Shown: piece by piece, positions 1 through 7,489 of the stretch
Layout of the letters: each line of letters begins with the position of its first letter
Numbering within the stretch: the first letter of the stretch is position 1
DNA from: Corallococcus macrosporus
GTDB lineage: Bacteria > Myxococcota > Myxococcia > Myxococcales > Myxococcaceae
Assembly: GCF_017302985.1 (NCBI RefSeq)
Contig: NZ_JAFIMU010000002.1
Coordinates: 1,030,728 to 1,094,727 of the forward strand
Direction of reading: 5' to 3'
DNA length: 64,000 nucleotides
Program-made: the position numbers and the translations under genes
The notes under the pieces: model-generated
Told to the model about the DNA's origin: nothing
Seen by the model: only the letters and a program-made list of their open reading frames with translations
The model's database searches: none

Positions 1-1
1 C

Positions 2-1387
2 ATCGTGGAGAACGCGCGCAACATGGGCGTCTCCAATGGGAAGGCCTACCTCACGGGGCTCTACTCCAGCCTGGGCAACGAGCTGTACGTGAGCGACGGC
101 ACTCCGGGGGGCACGGCCTTCCTCAAGGATATTTATGTGGGCTCGAAGAGCTCGGAGCCCTCGGGCTTCACGCCCCTGGGAACCCTGACGCTCTTCTCCG
201 CGGATGACGGCGTCGCCGGCCGGGAGCTGTGGAAGACGGATGGGACCGCTGGCGGGACGGCGCGTCTGGCGGACCTGAATCCCGGAGCGCTCAGCTCGTC
301 ACCCACGAGCCTCCATCCCCTGGGCAACCGGGTCGTCTTCTGGGCCCGGAGCCCCACGGCCCGCCTGTGGACGACGGATGGCACGGCGCAGGGCACGCAG
401 CCCGTGGGCGCGGCCGTCACCCCGGGCTTCCCCGAGCGCTTCGTCACCTGGGGCGACGTCGCGTTCTTCGCCGGTGCGGAGGCCACGACCGGGACGGAGC
501 TGTGGCGCACGGACGGCACGCTGGAGGGCACCGTGCAGGTGGCGGACCTCCAACCGGGGCGCGGCTCGTCGCTGCCGGACCAACTGACGCTCGTCTCGCC
601 GTCGGGCCCGCTGCTTTTCGCCGCGGAGGACGCCGTGGGAGGCCGGGAGTTGTGGCGGCTGGACTCGCCCACGGGGGTGCCCACGCGCGCCGCGGATGTC
701 GTCGCCGGGCCGGGCTCCTCCCGCCCCGGGCAGCTCACGGTGAACGGCTCGGCCGTCTACTTCTCCGCGAGCGACGGGACGGGCAGGGCGCTGTTCCGGA
801 TGTCGGGGCTGGTCCCGGACACCCACCCGCCCAGGCTCGGCTGTCCGCCGGACGCGACGGTGGCCGCCACGAGCGCGACGGGCGCGGTGGTGACCTTCCC
901 CGCGGCGAGCGTGCGCGATGACTCGGGCGAGGTGCCCACCGCGCGCGCGGTTCCGGCTTCGGGTGGGCGCTTCCCGCCGGGGTTGACGCTGGTCACGTTC
1001 TCGGCGACGGATGCCGCCGGGAACACCGGGACGTGCACCTTCACCGTCACCGTGACGCCGCTGCCCGGAGCCGATGCGGGCACGGCGGACGCAGGTGTTC
1101 CAGATGCAGGCCCCACGCAGGACGCGGGCTCGGCCGATGCCGGTTCGGCGGACGCAGGCACGACGGACGCGGGCGTTCCGGACGCGGGCCCGGTGGATGC
1201 AGGGTCAACCGACGCGGGCCCCAACGGCCCGGGACGTGATGCCGGCCCCGGCCTCGGCGAGCCGGAACCCGACTCCCGAGGCGGCTGCGGCTGTCAGGAG
1301 ACGCCGGTTTCGGCGCCGTGGGGCCTCGCCCTGGCCGGACTCTTCGCCTTCGCGAGGCGTTCGCGGAAGCGGCGGACGCACGCATAG
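2..1387 (+). CDS. ELWxxDGT-repeat surface protein with HYR domain and MYXO-CTERM-like tail (5' partial)
   Basis: The reading frame is open at the first base, so the N-terminus lies outside the window. The visible 460 residues start with repeated 'ELW-x-x-DGT' blocks (LYVSDGT, ELWKTDGT, ELWRTDGT, ELWRLD), a beta-propeller-like repeat of myxobacterial secreted proteins. An HYR-type immunoglobulin-like domain follows (from about residue 275, PPRLGCPPDATV to GTCTFTVTVT). Next is a low-complexity linker of DAG units. The C-terminus has a Gly-Cys cluster (GGCGCQ), a hydrophobic stretch (GLALAGLFAFA) and a basic end (RRSRKRR), which is the MYXO-CTERM sorting layout. It is likely an exported, surface-anchored protein of unknown ligand. 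A second copy of the tail coding sequence lies in frame just after the stop. Confidence 0.85.
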   Translation: MVENARNMGVSNGKAYLTGLYSSLGNELYVSDGTPGGTAFLKDIYVGSKSSEPSGFTPLGTLTLFSADDGVAGRELWKTDGTAGGTARLADLNPGALSSSPTSLHPLGNRVVFWARSPTARLWTTDGTAQGTQPVGAAVTPGFPERFVTWGDVAFFAGAEATTGTELWRTDGTLEGTVQVADLQPGRGSSLPDQLTLVSPSGPLLFAAEDAVGGRELWRLDSPTGVPTRAADVVAGPGSSRPGQLTVNGSAVYFSASDGTGRALFRMSGLVPDTHPPRLGCPPDATVAATSATGAVVTFPAASVRDDSGEVPTARAVPASGGRFPPGLTLVTFSATDAAGNTGTCTFTVTVTPLPGADAGTADAGVPDAGPTQDAGSADAGSADAGTTDAGVPDAGPVDAGSTDAGPNGPGRDAGPGLGEPEPDSRGGCGCQETPVSAPWGLALAGLFAFARRSRKRRTHA

Positions 1388-1393
1388 GCAGCG

Positions 1394-1450
1394 GGCTTCG
1401 CCCTGGCCGGGCTCTTCGCTTCCGCACGGCGTTCGCGGAAGCGTCGATAG
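1394..1450 (+). pseudogene. In-frame duplicate of the MYXO-CTERM tail coding segment
   Basis: The segment reads GFALAGLFASARRSRKRR then TAG. It matches the true C-terminus of the upstream gene (GLALAGLFAFARRSRKRR, codons from 1322) and lies exactly 72 bases (24 codons) downstream in the same frame. It has no start or ribosome binding site. It looks like a remnant of a tandem duplication, now outside the coding region because of the stop at 1385-1387. Readthrough of that stop would add a second tail. Confidence 0.6.
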
Positions 1451-1521
1451 CGTGCGTGCGGAGCGTCAGGGCGAGCATCCATCCCGGCCCCAGGCTAGAC
1501 GCGTCCGGGCCGACGTAGCCC

Positions 1522-1817
1522 AACTGGTCCGACTGTAGGACCAGTTCGCTGGACGCCTCCGGCCCGGCGCGGCCCAACTGGTCCGACTGTAGGACCAGTT
1601 CGCTGGACGCTCCGGCCCCGACGCGGTTCCAACGGGCCCGACTGTAGGACCAGCTCACTGGACGCCCCCGGCCCGGCGCAGCCCAACTGGTCCGACTGTA
1701 GGACCAGTTCGCTGGACGCCCCCGGCCCGGCGCAGCCCAACTGGTCCGACTGTAGGACCAGTTCGCTGGACGCCCCCGGCCTGGCGCAGCCCAACTGGTC
1801 CGACTGTTGGACCAGTT
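1522..1817. repeat. Six-copy tandem array of about 54 bp with a 25-nt palindrome in each unit
   Basis: Palindromic cores lie at 1522-1546, 1576-1600, 1631-1655, 1685-1709, 1739-1763 and 1793-1817. The consensus half-sites are AACTGGTCCGAC and GTAGGACCAGTT around a central T; the perfect inverted arm would be GTCGGACCAGTT. The spacing is 54, 55, 54, 54 and 54. Copy 3 is the most degenerate (AACGGGCCCGAC, with CAGCT at its end). The 29-30 bp between cores is also conserved (CGCTGGACGCC...GGCCCGGCGC...CCC). A perfect version of the core occurs once more at 61357-61381. The array could be a protein-binding array, transcribed hairpins, or an expanded intergenic repeat; the sequence does not decide. 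Confidence 0.9.
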
Positions 1818-1895
1818 CGTGAGCCGCGCCGCGGACTGGGGCACTCGTTGAATGCTTCGGCGCATCCCGGTGGAGGCGCCGTCAGGTCCGCGGGC

Positions 1896-3344
1896 TCAGC
1901 TCGCCGCGCGCGAGGGGGCGGCGGGCGCCAGGTCGTCGAAGGTGATGAGGTCCTCGTGCGTCTCCGCCCGGCGCAGACGCCGCACCTTCCCGCCCTCCAC
2001 GCCCACGATGGCCGGCTGCGGGAACGAGAACGACGTGCCGAAGGGCACGAAGTACGCGCCCGCGTCCATGATGGCCAGCGTGTCACCCACCTTCAGCTCC
2101 GGCAGCCGCACCGCGTGGTACAGCGTGTCGCCCGGCGTGCAGATGGGGCCCACCACCGTGTACGCGCGGTGCGCGGGCTCGGTCGGCCGCTCCACATGGA
2201 AGAGCTGGTGGTACTCGTTGCGCACGCATTCCGCGTGGTTGATGCCCATGTCGAGCACCGCCCACGTCCGCTCGCCGCCGTCCTTGAGCGCGTGCACGCG
2301 GCCCAGGAGCAGCTGCGTGTTGCCCGTCATCGCGCGGCCCGGCTCCAGGAAGATGCGCGGGCGCTTGCGGCCCTGCTTCGCGTAGTGCGCCTCCACCTGG
2401 GACACCACCTTCGCCACGTACCGCTCGATGGAGAGCGCCGCGGCGTGGTCCGGCGCGGGCAGGTCCCGCTGGAAGGTGAGGTTGAGCCGCCAGTCCTTCT
2501 GCTCGATGTGCTCCACCGTCGGCGTGCAGAGGCTGCCGCCCAGGTCCAGCACCTCCAGGTCCAGCCCCAGCTCGCGGTGCAGCTCGTCCGCGAAGTCCAG
2601 CACCGAGCCGACGAAGCCCTCCAGCTCTCCCTCCGTGCGGATCAGCTCGCCCCGGTGCGCGTGCAGCCCCACCACGTCCAGGTTCCCCGACGCCATCGCC
2701 TGACGGTACGCCGCCAGCGCCTGGCCTCCCGCGATGGGCGTGCCGAACTGCGACGTCCAGCCCGTGGCCGTCGTCACCCGCACGGCCACGCGCGGGCGCT
2801 TGCCCAGCTCCGCCGCGTGGCGGGAGAACACGTCCAGTTCCTCGCGGTGGTTCGCCGCCAGCAGGCCGATGCCCCGCGTGATGGACTCGCGAATGGACGC
2901 GTCCGACTTCACCGGGCCGTTGTAGACGATGCGCTCCGGCGCCACGCCCAGCTTGAGCGCGAGCCACAGCTCATAGGCGGAGATCACCTCCGCGCCCACG
3001 CCCCTCGCGTGCAGCGCGGACAGCACGCCCGGCACCGGGTTGGTCTTGTACGAGTAGTACACCTCGCAGCCGCCCGCCGCGCCCGGGGGCACCGCCTGGA
3101 ACGCGTCCGCGTTGCGGTGCAGCGCCGCCAGGTGGACGACGTGCAGCGGCGAGCCGTACTCACCGGCCAGCTTCGACAGCGACACGCCCTCCAGGAAAAG
3201 GCCCTGGCCGCCCCGCGACTCCAGGCCCCATGTCTCCGGAGGGAGGAAGGCGCGCGCGGGGGCCATCGCGCGCTGCACCACGGGCCCCAGGGTCTGCTTC
3301 AACTGCCGCTTGGCGGTTCCAACGAGACGACGACGCAGGCTCAC
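1896..3344 (-). CDS. Fold-type III PLP-dependent decarboxylase (DAP/ornithine decarboxylase family)
   Basis: A 482-residue protein with the LysA/ODC alanine-racemase-like fold. The PLP lysine is in VYYSYKTNP (about residue 85), the glycine-rich phosphate site is LDLGGSLC, and the later motifs are EPGRAM and GAYFVPFGTSF. It should decarboxylate an amino acid or an amino-acid-like carboxylate; the substrate cannot be told. GAYFVPFG in place of the usual C-[DE]-S/GAY signature makes a plain diaminopimelate decarboxylase role less likely. The GTG start at 3344 was chosen because the open frame above it runs into the upstream glycosyltransferase, whose stop is at 3359-3361. A GAAAGG site lies about 10 bases upstream. 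It probably forms an operon with that gene, so a role in an amino sugar or polyamine-modified glycan is possible. Confidence 0.85.
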   Translation of the reverse strand: MSLRRRLVGTAKRQLKQTLGPVVQRAMAPARAFLPPETWGLESRGGQGLFLEGVSLSKLAGEYGSPLHVVHLAALHRNADAFQAVPPGAAGGCEVYYSYKTNPVPGVLSALHARGVGAEVISAYELWLALKLGVAPERIVYNGPVKSDASIRESITRGIGLLAANHREELDVFSRHAAELGKRPRVAVRVTTATGWTSQFGTPIAGGQALAAYRQAMASGNLDVVGLHAHRGELIRTEGELEGFVGSVLDFADELHRELGLDLEVLDLGGSLCTPTVEHIEQKDWRLNLTFQRDLPAPDHAAALSIERYVAKVVSQVEAHYAKQGRKRPRIFLEPGRAMTGNTQLLLGRVHALKDGGERTWAVLDMGINHAECVRNEYHQLFHVERPTEPAHRAYTVVGPICTPGDTLYHAVRLPELKVGDTLAIMDAGAYFVPFGTSFSFPQPAIVGVEGGKVRRLRRAETHEDLITFDDLAPAAPSRAAS

Positions 3345-3358
3345 GGTGAGGGGCCCTT

Positions 3359-4219
3359 TCAGGAGACGCCGGGCAGCTTGAGGGGGAGGTAGCGCGTGAG
3401 GCCGAAGCGGCCCTTCAGCGCGCGCGTGGCCACCTGCAGGAGCCGGTACTCCAGCTCGCCGTGCTCGCGCCGGTACTTGTTGTGGATGATGGCGTTGGAC
3501 TCCGCCACGGACTTCTCCACCTTCGCGCCCGTCTTGCCCAGGTCGTTCATCAGCGACGGCTTGCCCACGCGGTAGTTGAGGATGGGCCGGTTCACGTAGA
3601 CGTGGCCGTAGCGGCGGATGCCGCGCATGTAGAAGTCCACGTCCTCGTAGACGGGGATGTTGGGGTCGAACCCGCCCAGCGGCTGGAAGTACTCGCGGCG
3701 CACCATGCACGCGGAGTTCACGTACAGCGTGCCCAGGAACAGGATGTGCGCCACCGTCCACGCGCTGTTGGGCGTGGTGGCCCCCACCTTCGCGACCCGC
3801 TCGAAGTAGCTGCTCTTGTCCTCCAGCCACTCGGGGTCCTCGCTGAAGGGCACCACCCAGCCCACCGCCACGCCCGCGTCCGGGCGCGCGTCCAGCGCCG
3901 TCACCATCGCCTTGAGCGCCCCTTCGGCGAGCGTGTCGTCGTCGTCCAGGAAGTGCAGGTAGCGGCCCCTGGCCAGCGTGGCGCCGTGGTTGCGCACCAG
4001 CGCGGGGCGCCCCTTCGAGGGCACCTCCTGCTTGAAGTAGCGCACGCGCGCATCGCCAATGCCCTGCACCGCGTCGCGGGCCGTGCCCTCCGGCGAGTCG
4101 TCCAGGACGAGCACCTCCACCTGGACGCCCTCTTGACGCAGCGCGGAGTGGATGGCCTCCACCACCTCCTTCTCGCGCTTGTAGGTGGGCATCACGACCG
4201 AGACATCGATTGAGGACAT
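3359..4219 (-). CDS. Family 2 glycosyltransferase
   Basis: A 286-residue GT-A fold enzyme that transfers a sugar from a nucleotide donor. Visible motifs are the N-terminal MPTYKREKEV strand, VLDDSPEGT, the metal-binding DXD cluster (LHFLDDDDT) and the acceptor-side acidic motif EDVDFYMRGIRR. The ATG at 4219 (MSSIDVSVVMPTYK) was chosen; a longer frame has a Pro/Gly/Arg-rich leader not expected in this family. It shares these motifs almost word for word with the GT2 at 6674-7489, so the two look paralogous. It sits just upstream of the decarboxylase with a 14-base gap, which suggests co-transcription. Confidence 0.9.
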   Translation of the reverse strand: MSSIDVSVVMPTYKREKEVVEAIHSALRQEGVQVEVLVLDDSPEGTARDAVQGIGDARVRYFKQEVPSKGRPALVRNHGATLARGRYLHFLDDDDTLAEGALKAMVTALDARPDAGVAVGWVVPFSEDPEWLEDKSSYFERVAKVGATTPNSAWTVAHILFLGTLYVNSACMVRREYFQPLGGFDPNIPVYEDVDFYMRGIRRYGHVYVNRPILNYRVGKPSLMNDLGKTGAKVEKSVAESNAIIHNKYRREHGELEYRLLQVATRALKGRFGLTRYLPLKLPGVS

Positions 4220-4455
4220 AGGCGGCCGTTTATACCGGGGGCGCCCCACGACTGAGAAGCCAGCCCGGCCTCCCCGCCCGCGGGGCGTTCCTCCCACCGG
4301 GGGCATCGCGCCCCGCCCCTGTGTCCGAGGCTACCCGCCCGCTGTCCGGGGAAGCGAACGCGGCGGGCCCTCTCGCGATTTCTCGGAAGTTTCTACGGCC
4401 CCTTCAGGAGGCCGACCGGAAAAGTTTGCGCCGGGATCGCGACAGATTTGCCGCA

Positions 4456-4475
4456 CCGTGGCCACTGGCCCACGG
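4456..4475 (-). terminator. Short hairpin after the small acidic ORF
   Basis: CCGTGG (4456-4461) pairs with CCACGG (4470-4475), a few bases beyond the stop of the 4480-4650 ORF. There is no clear T-run, so it is a weak terminator candidate. Confidence 0.3.
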
Positions 4476-4479
4476 CATT

Positions 4480-4650
4480 TCAGAAGCTGGCGATGGCGAA
4501 GTCGAACACGTCCAGGTCGTCCTCGGCGTCGGCCGCGGCGGCGGAGTGCGTTGCGTCATCCTCCTCGGAGAACGCGTCGCCCGAGAGGAGCCCGTCGGTC
4601 TCCTCCGGTTCCATCGCCAGCCATCCAGGATGCAGTTCCTCGCGGGCCAT
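4480..4650 (-). CDS. Small acidic protein, 56 aa, unknown
   Basis: Starts MAREELHPGWLAMEPEE and ends LDVFDFAIASF. About a quarter of the residues are Asp or Glu, with an alanine run (HSAAAADAEDD) in the middle and a hydrophobic/aromatic C-terminus. Third codon positions are mostly G or C, as in the neighbours, and a GAAGAGGA site lies upstream of the ATG. These support a real gene although it is short. It is transcribed away from bpt across a gap of about 175 bases. The acidic leader with a distinct C-terminus resembles a precursor peptide, but no RiPP enzyme is adjacent. No family was recognised. Confidence 0.6.
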   Translation of the reverse strand: MAREELHPGWLAMEPEETDGLLSGDAFSEEDDATHSAAAADAEDDLDVFDFAIASF

Positions 4651-4826
4651 GTGCGTTCGTCCTCTTCCGCAAGCGGTACGGCTTCACCCGGAAGCTTGCA
4701 GTCGTTGTGCCACTTGCTCATACGGAACGGCCCACGCGGACGGGTCGTTTCCGACGGAGGGTGGGTCGCCAGACGGGCAGGCATGGCTTGACGCGGGAGC
4801 CCGGGGCCGACAGGAAGGGAACACCG

Positions 4827-5651
4827 ATGGCCGTCCTCCTGGCACATGAAATCGAAACCCCGCGTCCGTGCAGCTACCTGCCAGACCGGGAGGCGTCCCT
4901 GGAGACGCTGCTGATGCGCAACGTGACGGCGCAGGAGTACGAGCACCTGCTCGTGCGCGGCTGGCGCCGGTTCGGACCGCAGTACTTCCGGCCCGCTTGC
5001 GCGTCGTGCAATGAATGCGTGTCCCTGCGCGTGCCAGTGGAGGGCTTCACGCCCAACCGCAGCCAGCGCCGGGCCCGCGCCGCGTGCGCGCACCTGCGCG
5101 TGGAGGTGGGCCCGCCGCGCGTGGACGAGGAGCGCCTGGCGCTGTACCGCGCGTGGCACGCGGAGCGGGAGACGACGCGCGAGTGGGAGGCGTCCGAGCT
5201 GGGCGCTCGGGAGTACGCGTTCCAGTTCGCCTTCCCGCACCCGTCCGCGCGCGAGGTGGCCTGGTACGACGACAGCGACCCGGCGGGCCCGAAGCTGGTG
5301 GGCCTGGGCCTGTGCGACGAGACGCCGCACGCGTGGAGCGCGGTGTACTTCTTCTACGACCCCGCCTACGCGCGGCTGTCGCTGGGCAAGGCGAGCGTGC
5401 TGTTCCAGGTGGAGCTGGCGCGCGAGCGGGGCATCCCGTACGTGTACCTGGGCTACCGCGTGCTGGCGTGCGACTCGCTGCGCTACAAGGCCGGCTTCCG
5501 CCCGCACGAGCTGCTGGAAGGGCGCCCCGCGCTGGACGCGCCGCCGGAGTGGCGCGCGGCGCCAGAGGCTCCGGAAGCGCCGGAGGCTCCGCGGGCTTCG
5601 CAGGCTCCGGTGTCGGAGCCGGGGCCCGCGGACGGCGTCAGGAGCCGCTGA
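4827..5651 (+). CDS. bpt: Aspartate/glutamate leucyltransferase (ATE/Bpt family)
   Basis: A 274-residue aminoacyl-tRNA--protein transferase. The bacterial family adds Leu (or Arg in eukaryotic-type members) from tRNA to proteins with N-terminal acidic residues, marking them for ClpAP-type degradation. The N-terminal domain has the CSYLPDR motif and the cysteine set ACASCNECVSLR. The C-terminal GNAT-like domain includes WSAVYFFYDP and YVYLGYRV. The ATG at 4827 follows an AGGAAGGGA site; the longer open frame upstream has no family similarity. The last 40 residues (PEAPEAPEAPRASQAP) are a low-complexity tail. The gene converges on the hydrolase and the two 3' ends overlap by 14 bases. Confidence 0.88.
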   Translation: MAVLLAHEIETPRPCSYLPDREASLETLLMRNVTAQEYEHLLVRGWRRFGPQYFRPACASCNECVSLRVPVEGFTPNRSQRRARAACAHLRVEVGPPRVDEERLALYRAWHAERETTREWEASELGAREYAFQFAFPHPSAREVAWYDDSDPAGPKLVGLGLCDETPHAWSAVYFFYDPAYARLSLGKASVLFQVELARERGIPYVYLGYRVLACDSLRYKAGFRPHELLEGRPALDAPPEWRAAPEAPEAPEAPRASQAPVSEPGPADGVRSR

Positions 5652-6537
5652 GCAGCGCCGCGTCGAAGAAGTCGCGCAGGTGGCGCGCGTACTCCTCCGG
5701 GGCCTTCTTCGCGTACTCGCCGTGGTGCGCGCCGGGCACCACCCAGTAGGACTTCGGCTCGCACGCGGCCTGGAAGAGCGCGTCCTGGAGGAACGCGGGT
5801 GCGTACTCGTCGACGTCGCCGTTGATCAGCAGCAGCGGCCGGCCCTTGAGGTCACACAGGCGCTTCATGGGGTCCACCGCGTCCACGTCCACGCCGGACA
5901 GGCGCATCGTCCAGAGCACCGGCTGGGCGCTCAGCGGGCCCCACTTGCCGTAGCTGTAGCGCGTGTCCGCCTCCAATGACGGGTACGCGCCCGCGGCGGC
6001 CACCGCCTTGAGGCGGTCATCCTCCAGCGCCTCCAGCATCGCGGTGGTGCCGCCCATGGAGAAGCCCAGCACGCCCAGCCGGGAGGGGTCCACGTCGTCG
6101 CGGTGCGAGACGAAGTCCACCGCCGCGCGCAGGTCCTCGCGCTCGCGGTCGCCCCACGTCACCAGGTCGCCCTCGCTCTCGCCGTGGCCGCGCGAGTCGA
6201 AGAGCAGCACGCCATAGCCCGCGCGGGAGAGCGCCTCCGCCTCGAAGAGCATCTGCGTGCGGTTCTCCGCGAAGCCGTGCATCACCACCACCGCCGCGCG
6301 GTTGCGCGAGGGCAGGTACCAGCCGCGCAGCGTCACGCCGTCGCGCGTGCGCAGCACCACGTCCGTGCGCCCCGCGAGCGCGCCCTCCGCCACGGGCTTC
6401 AGCGGCTGGCGCGCGGGGTGCAAGACAGCGCGCGCGGTGCGGACGTTGCGGTACGCGATGACGGCCACCACCGCGAGCACGCCCACGAGGGCGAGCGCGA
6501 TGAGGCGGGCGGGACGGGGGGGGATGGGTTTCTTCAC
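5638..6537 (-). CDS. Membrane-anchored alpha/beta hydrolase
   Basis: A 299-residue protein with one N-terminal membrane segment (LIALALVGVLAVVAVIAY). It then has an alpha/beta-hydrolase domain with the oxyanion HG motif (VVVMHGFAENR), RGHGES, the nucleophile elbow GFSMGG, the acid loop NGDVDEYAP and the histidine motif GAHHGEY, so the catalytic triad is complete. The substrate is unknown; the family (BAAT/serine aminopeptidase type) covers esterases, lipases and peptidases. The GTG at 6537 was chosen because it directly precedes the basic-hydrophobic anchor; its ribosome site is weak. It diverges from the GT2 gene at 6674. Confidence 0.82.
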   Translation of the reverse strand: MKKPIPPRPARLIALALVGVLAVVAVIAYRNVRTARAVLHPARQPLKPVAEGALAGRTDVVLRTRDGVTLRGWYLPSRNRAAVVVMHGFAENRTQMLFEAEALSRAGYGVLLFDSRGHGESEGDLVTWGDREREDLRAAVDFVSHRDDVDPSRLGVLGFSMGGTTAMLEALEDDRLKAVAAAGAYPSLEADTRYSYGKWGPLSAQPVLWTMRLSGVDVDAVDPMKRLCDLKGRPLLLINGDVDEYAPAFLQDALFQAACEPKSYWVVPGAHHGEYAKKAPEEYARHLRDFFDAALLSGS

Positions 6538-6673
6538 GAGGATGGATTGTGAGCCTATATCCGGAGTCCGATTGCTGGCAGGAGGCCCCCGGGCTCGTTG
6601 AGCCCCCAAGCAGTGAGGCCCGAGCCCTGCCTCGCCTGGCGCACGTGGGGGTGCCCGGGCCGGAGGTTCTGAG

Positions 6674-7489
6674 ATGACACCCGATGTCTCGGTGGTGGTG
6701 CCCACCTTCCGCCGTCCCGCGCTCGTGGTGGAGGCGGTGAAGAGCGCGCTGACCCAGGCGGACGACGGCGTGCGCGTGGAGGTGCGGGTGCTGGACGACA
6801 GCCCGGAGGGCTCCGCGCGCGAGCCCGTCCTGGCGCTGGGGGATGCGCGCGTCTCCTACGTGAAGCGCGACGTGCCCACCGGCGGCAACCCCGCCACGGT
6901 GCGCAACGAGGGCTGGCCCCTCGCCACGGGCCGCTACCTGCACTTCCTGGACGACGACGACCGCGTGGCGCCGGGGGCCTACCGGGCGCTCATGGAGGCG
7001 CTCGACACGCACCCGGACCGGGGCGTGGCCTTCGGCCGCGTGGCGCCGTTCGGAGATGACGCCGAGGTGCTGGCCCAGCAGACGGCCTACTTCGAGAACG
7101 CGGCGCGCCGGGCGCGCGTGGCACAGCGGCTGGGGTCTCGGCGCTGGATGGTGGCGAACATGCTGTTCCGCCCCACGGTGCTGGTGAACTCCGCGTGCCT
7201 CATCCGCCGGGAGCTGCTGCCCCGGGTGGGCGGCTACGACACGCGGCTGCCGCTGGTGGAGGACGTGGACTTCTACCTGCGCGCCATCCGCCGCGCGGGC
7301 GCGGTGTTCCTGGACCGCGTGGTGCTGGAGTACCGCACCGGCGCGCCGTCGCTGATGCACGACGAGCGCGACGCCAGCAAGGCCGTGAGCGCGTACCGGC
7401 TCATCCACGAGCGCTACCGGCGGGAGTGGGGCGCGGTGGAGCACACCGCGCTCCGGCTGGCCACCCGCACCGTCCTGCGGTGGCTCTGA
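6674..7489 (+). CDS. Family 2 glycosyltransferase, first gene of a glycan cluster
   Basis: A 271-residue GT-A fold enzyme with VVVPTFRRP, VLDDSPEGS, the DXD cluster LHFLDDDDR and EDVDFYLRAIRR. The ATG at 6674 follows a GGAGG site. Its stop overlaps the start of the next gene (TGATG), so the two are translationally coupled. It is very similar in motif wording and order to the GT2 at 3359-4219 on the other strand. The context (CelD-like transferase and GT4 downstream) suggests a step in assembly of an exopolysaccharide, LPS or similar glycan. Confidence 0.9.
   Translation: MTPDVSVVVPTFRRPALVVEAVKSALTQADDGVRVEVRVLDDSPEGSAREPVLALGDARVSYVKRDVPTGGNPATVRNEGWPLATGRYLHFLDDDDRVAPGAYRALMEALDTHPDRGVAFGRVAPFGDDAEVLAQQTAYFENAARRARVAQRLGSRRWMVANMLFRPTVLVNSACLIRRELLPRVGGYDTRLPLVEDVDFYLRAIRRAGAVFLDRVVLEYRTGAPSLMHDERDASKAVSAYRLIHERYRREWGAVEHTALRLATRTVLRWL

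Larger units (their letters stand above)
1388..1895. other. Intergenic region: duplicated C-terminal tail plus 54-bp repeat array
   Basis: No gene is supported here. The first 63 bases repeat, in the same frame, the last codons of the upstream gene and end in TAG at 1448-1450. After about 70 bases of unremarkable GC-rich sequence comes a six-unit tandem array (1522-1817). The rest runs into the stop of the minus-strand decarboxylase at 1896. Open frames crossing the array exist because its period is a multiple of three, but they look like artefacts. Confidence 0.7.

Noticed and set aside
1522..1817. CRISPR array
   Set aside because: The linkers between the palindromes are nearly identical to each other instead of unique spacers, and no cas gene is near.
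1047..1865. A minus-strand frame with 18-residue repeats through the 54-bp array
   Set aside because: The repeat period is divisible by three, which keeps the frame open; it changes phase at the 55-base unit, overlaps the surface-protein gene and has no start site support.
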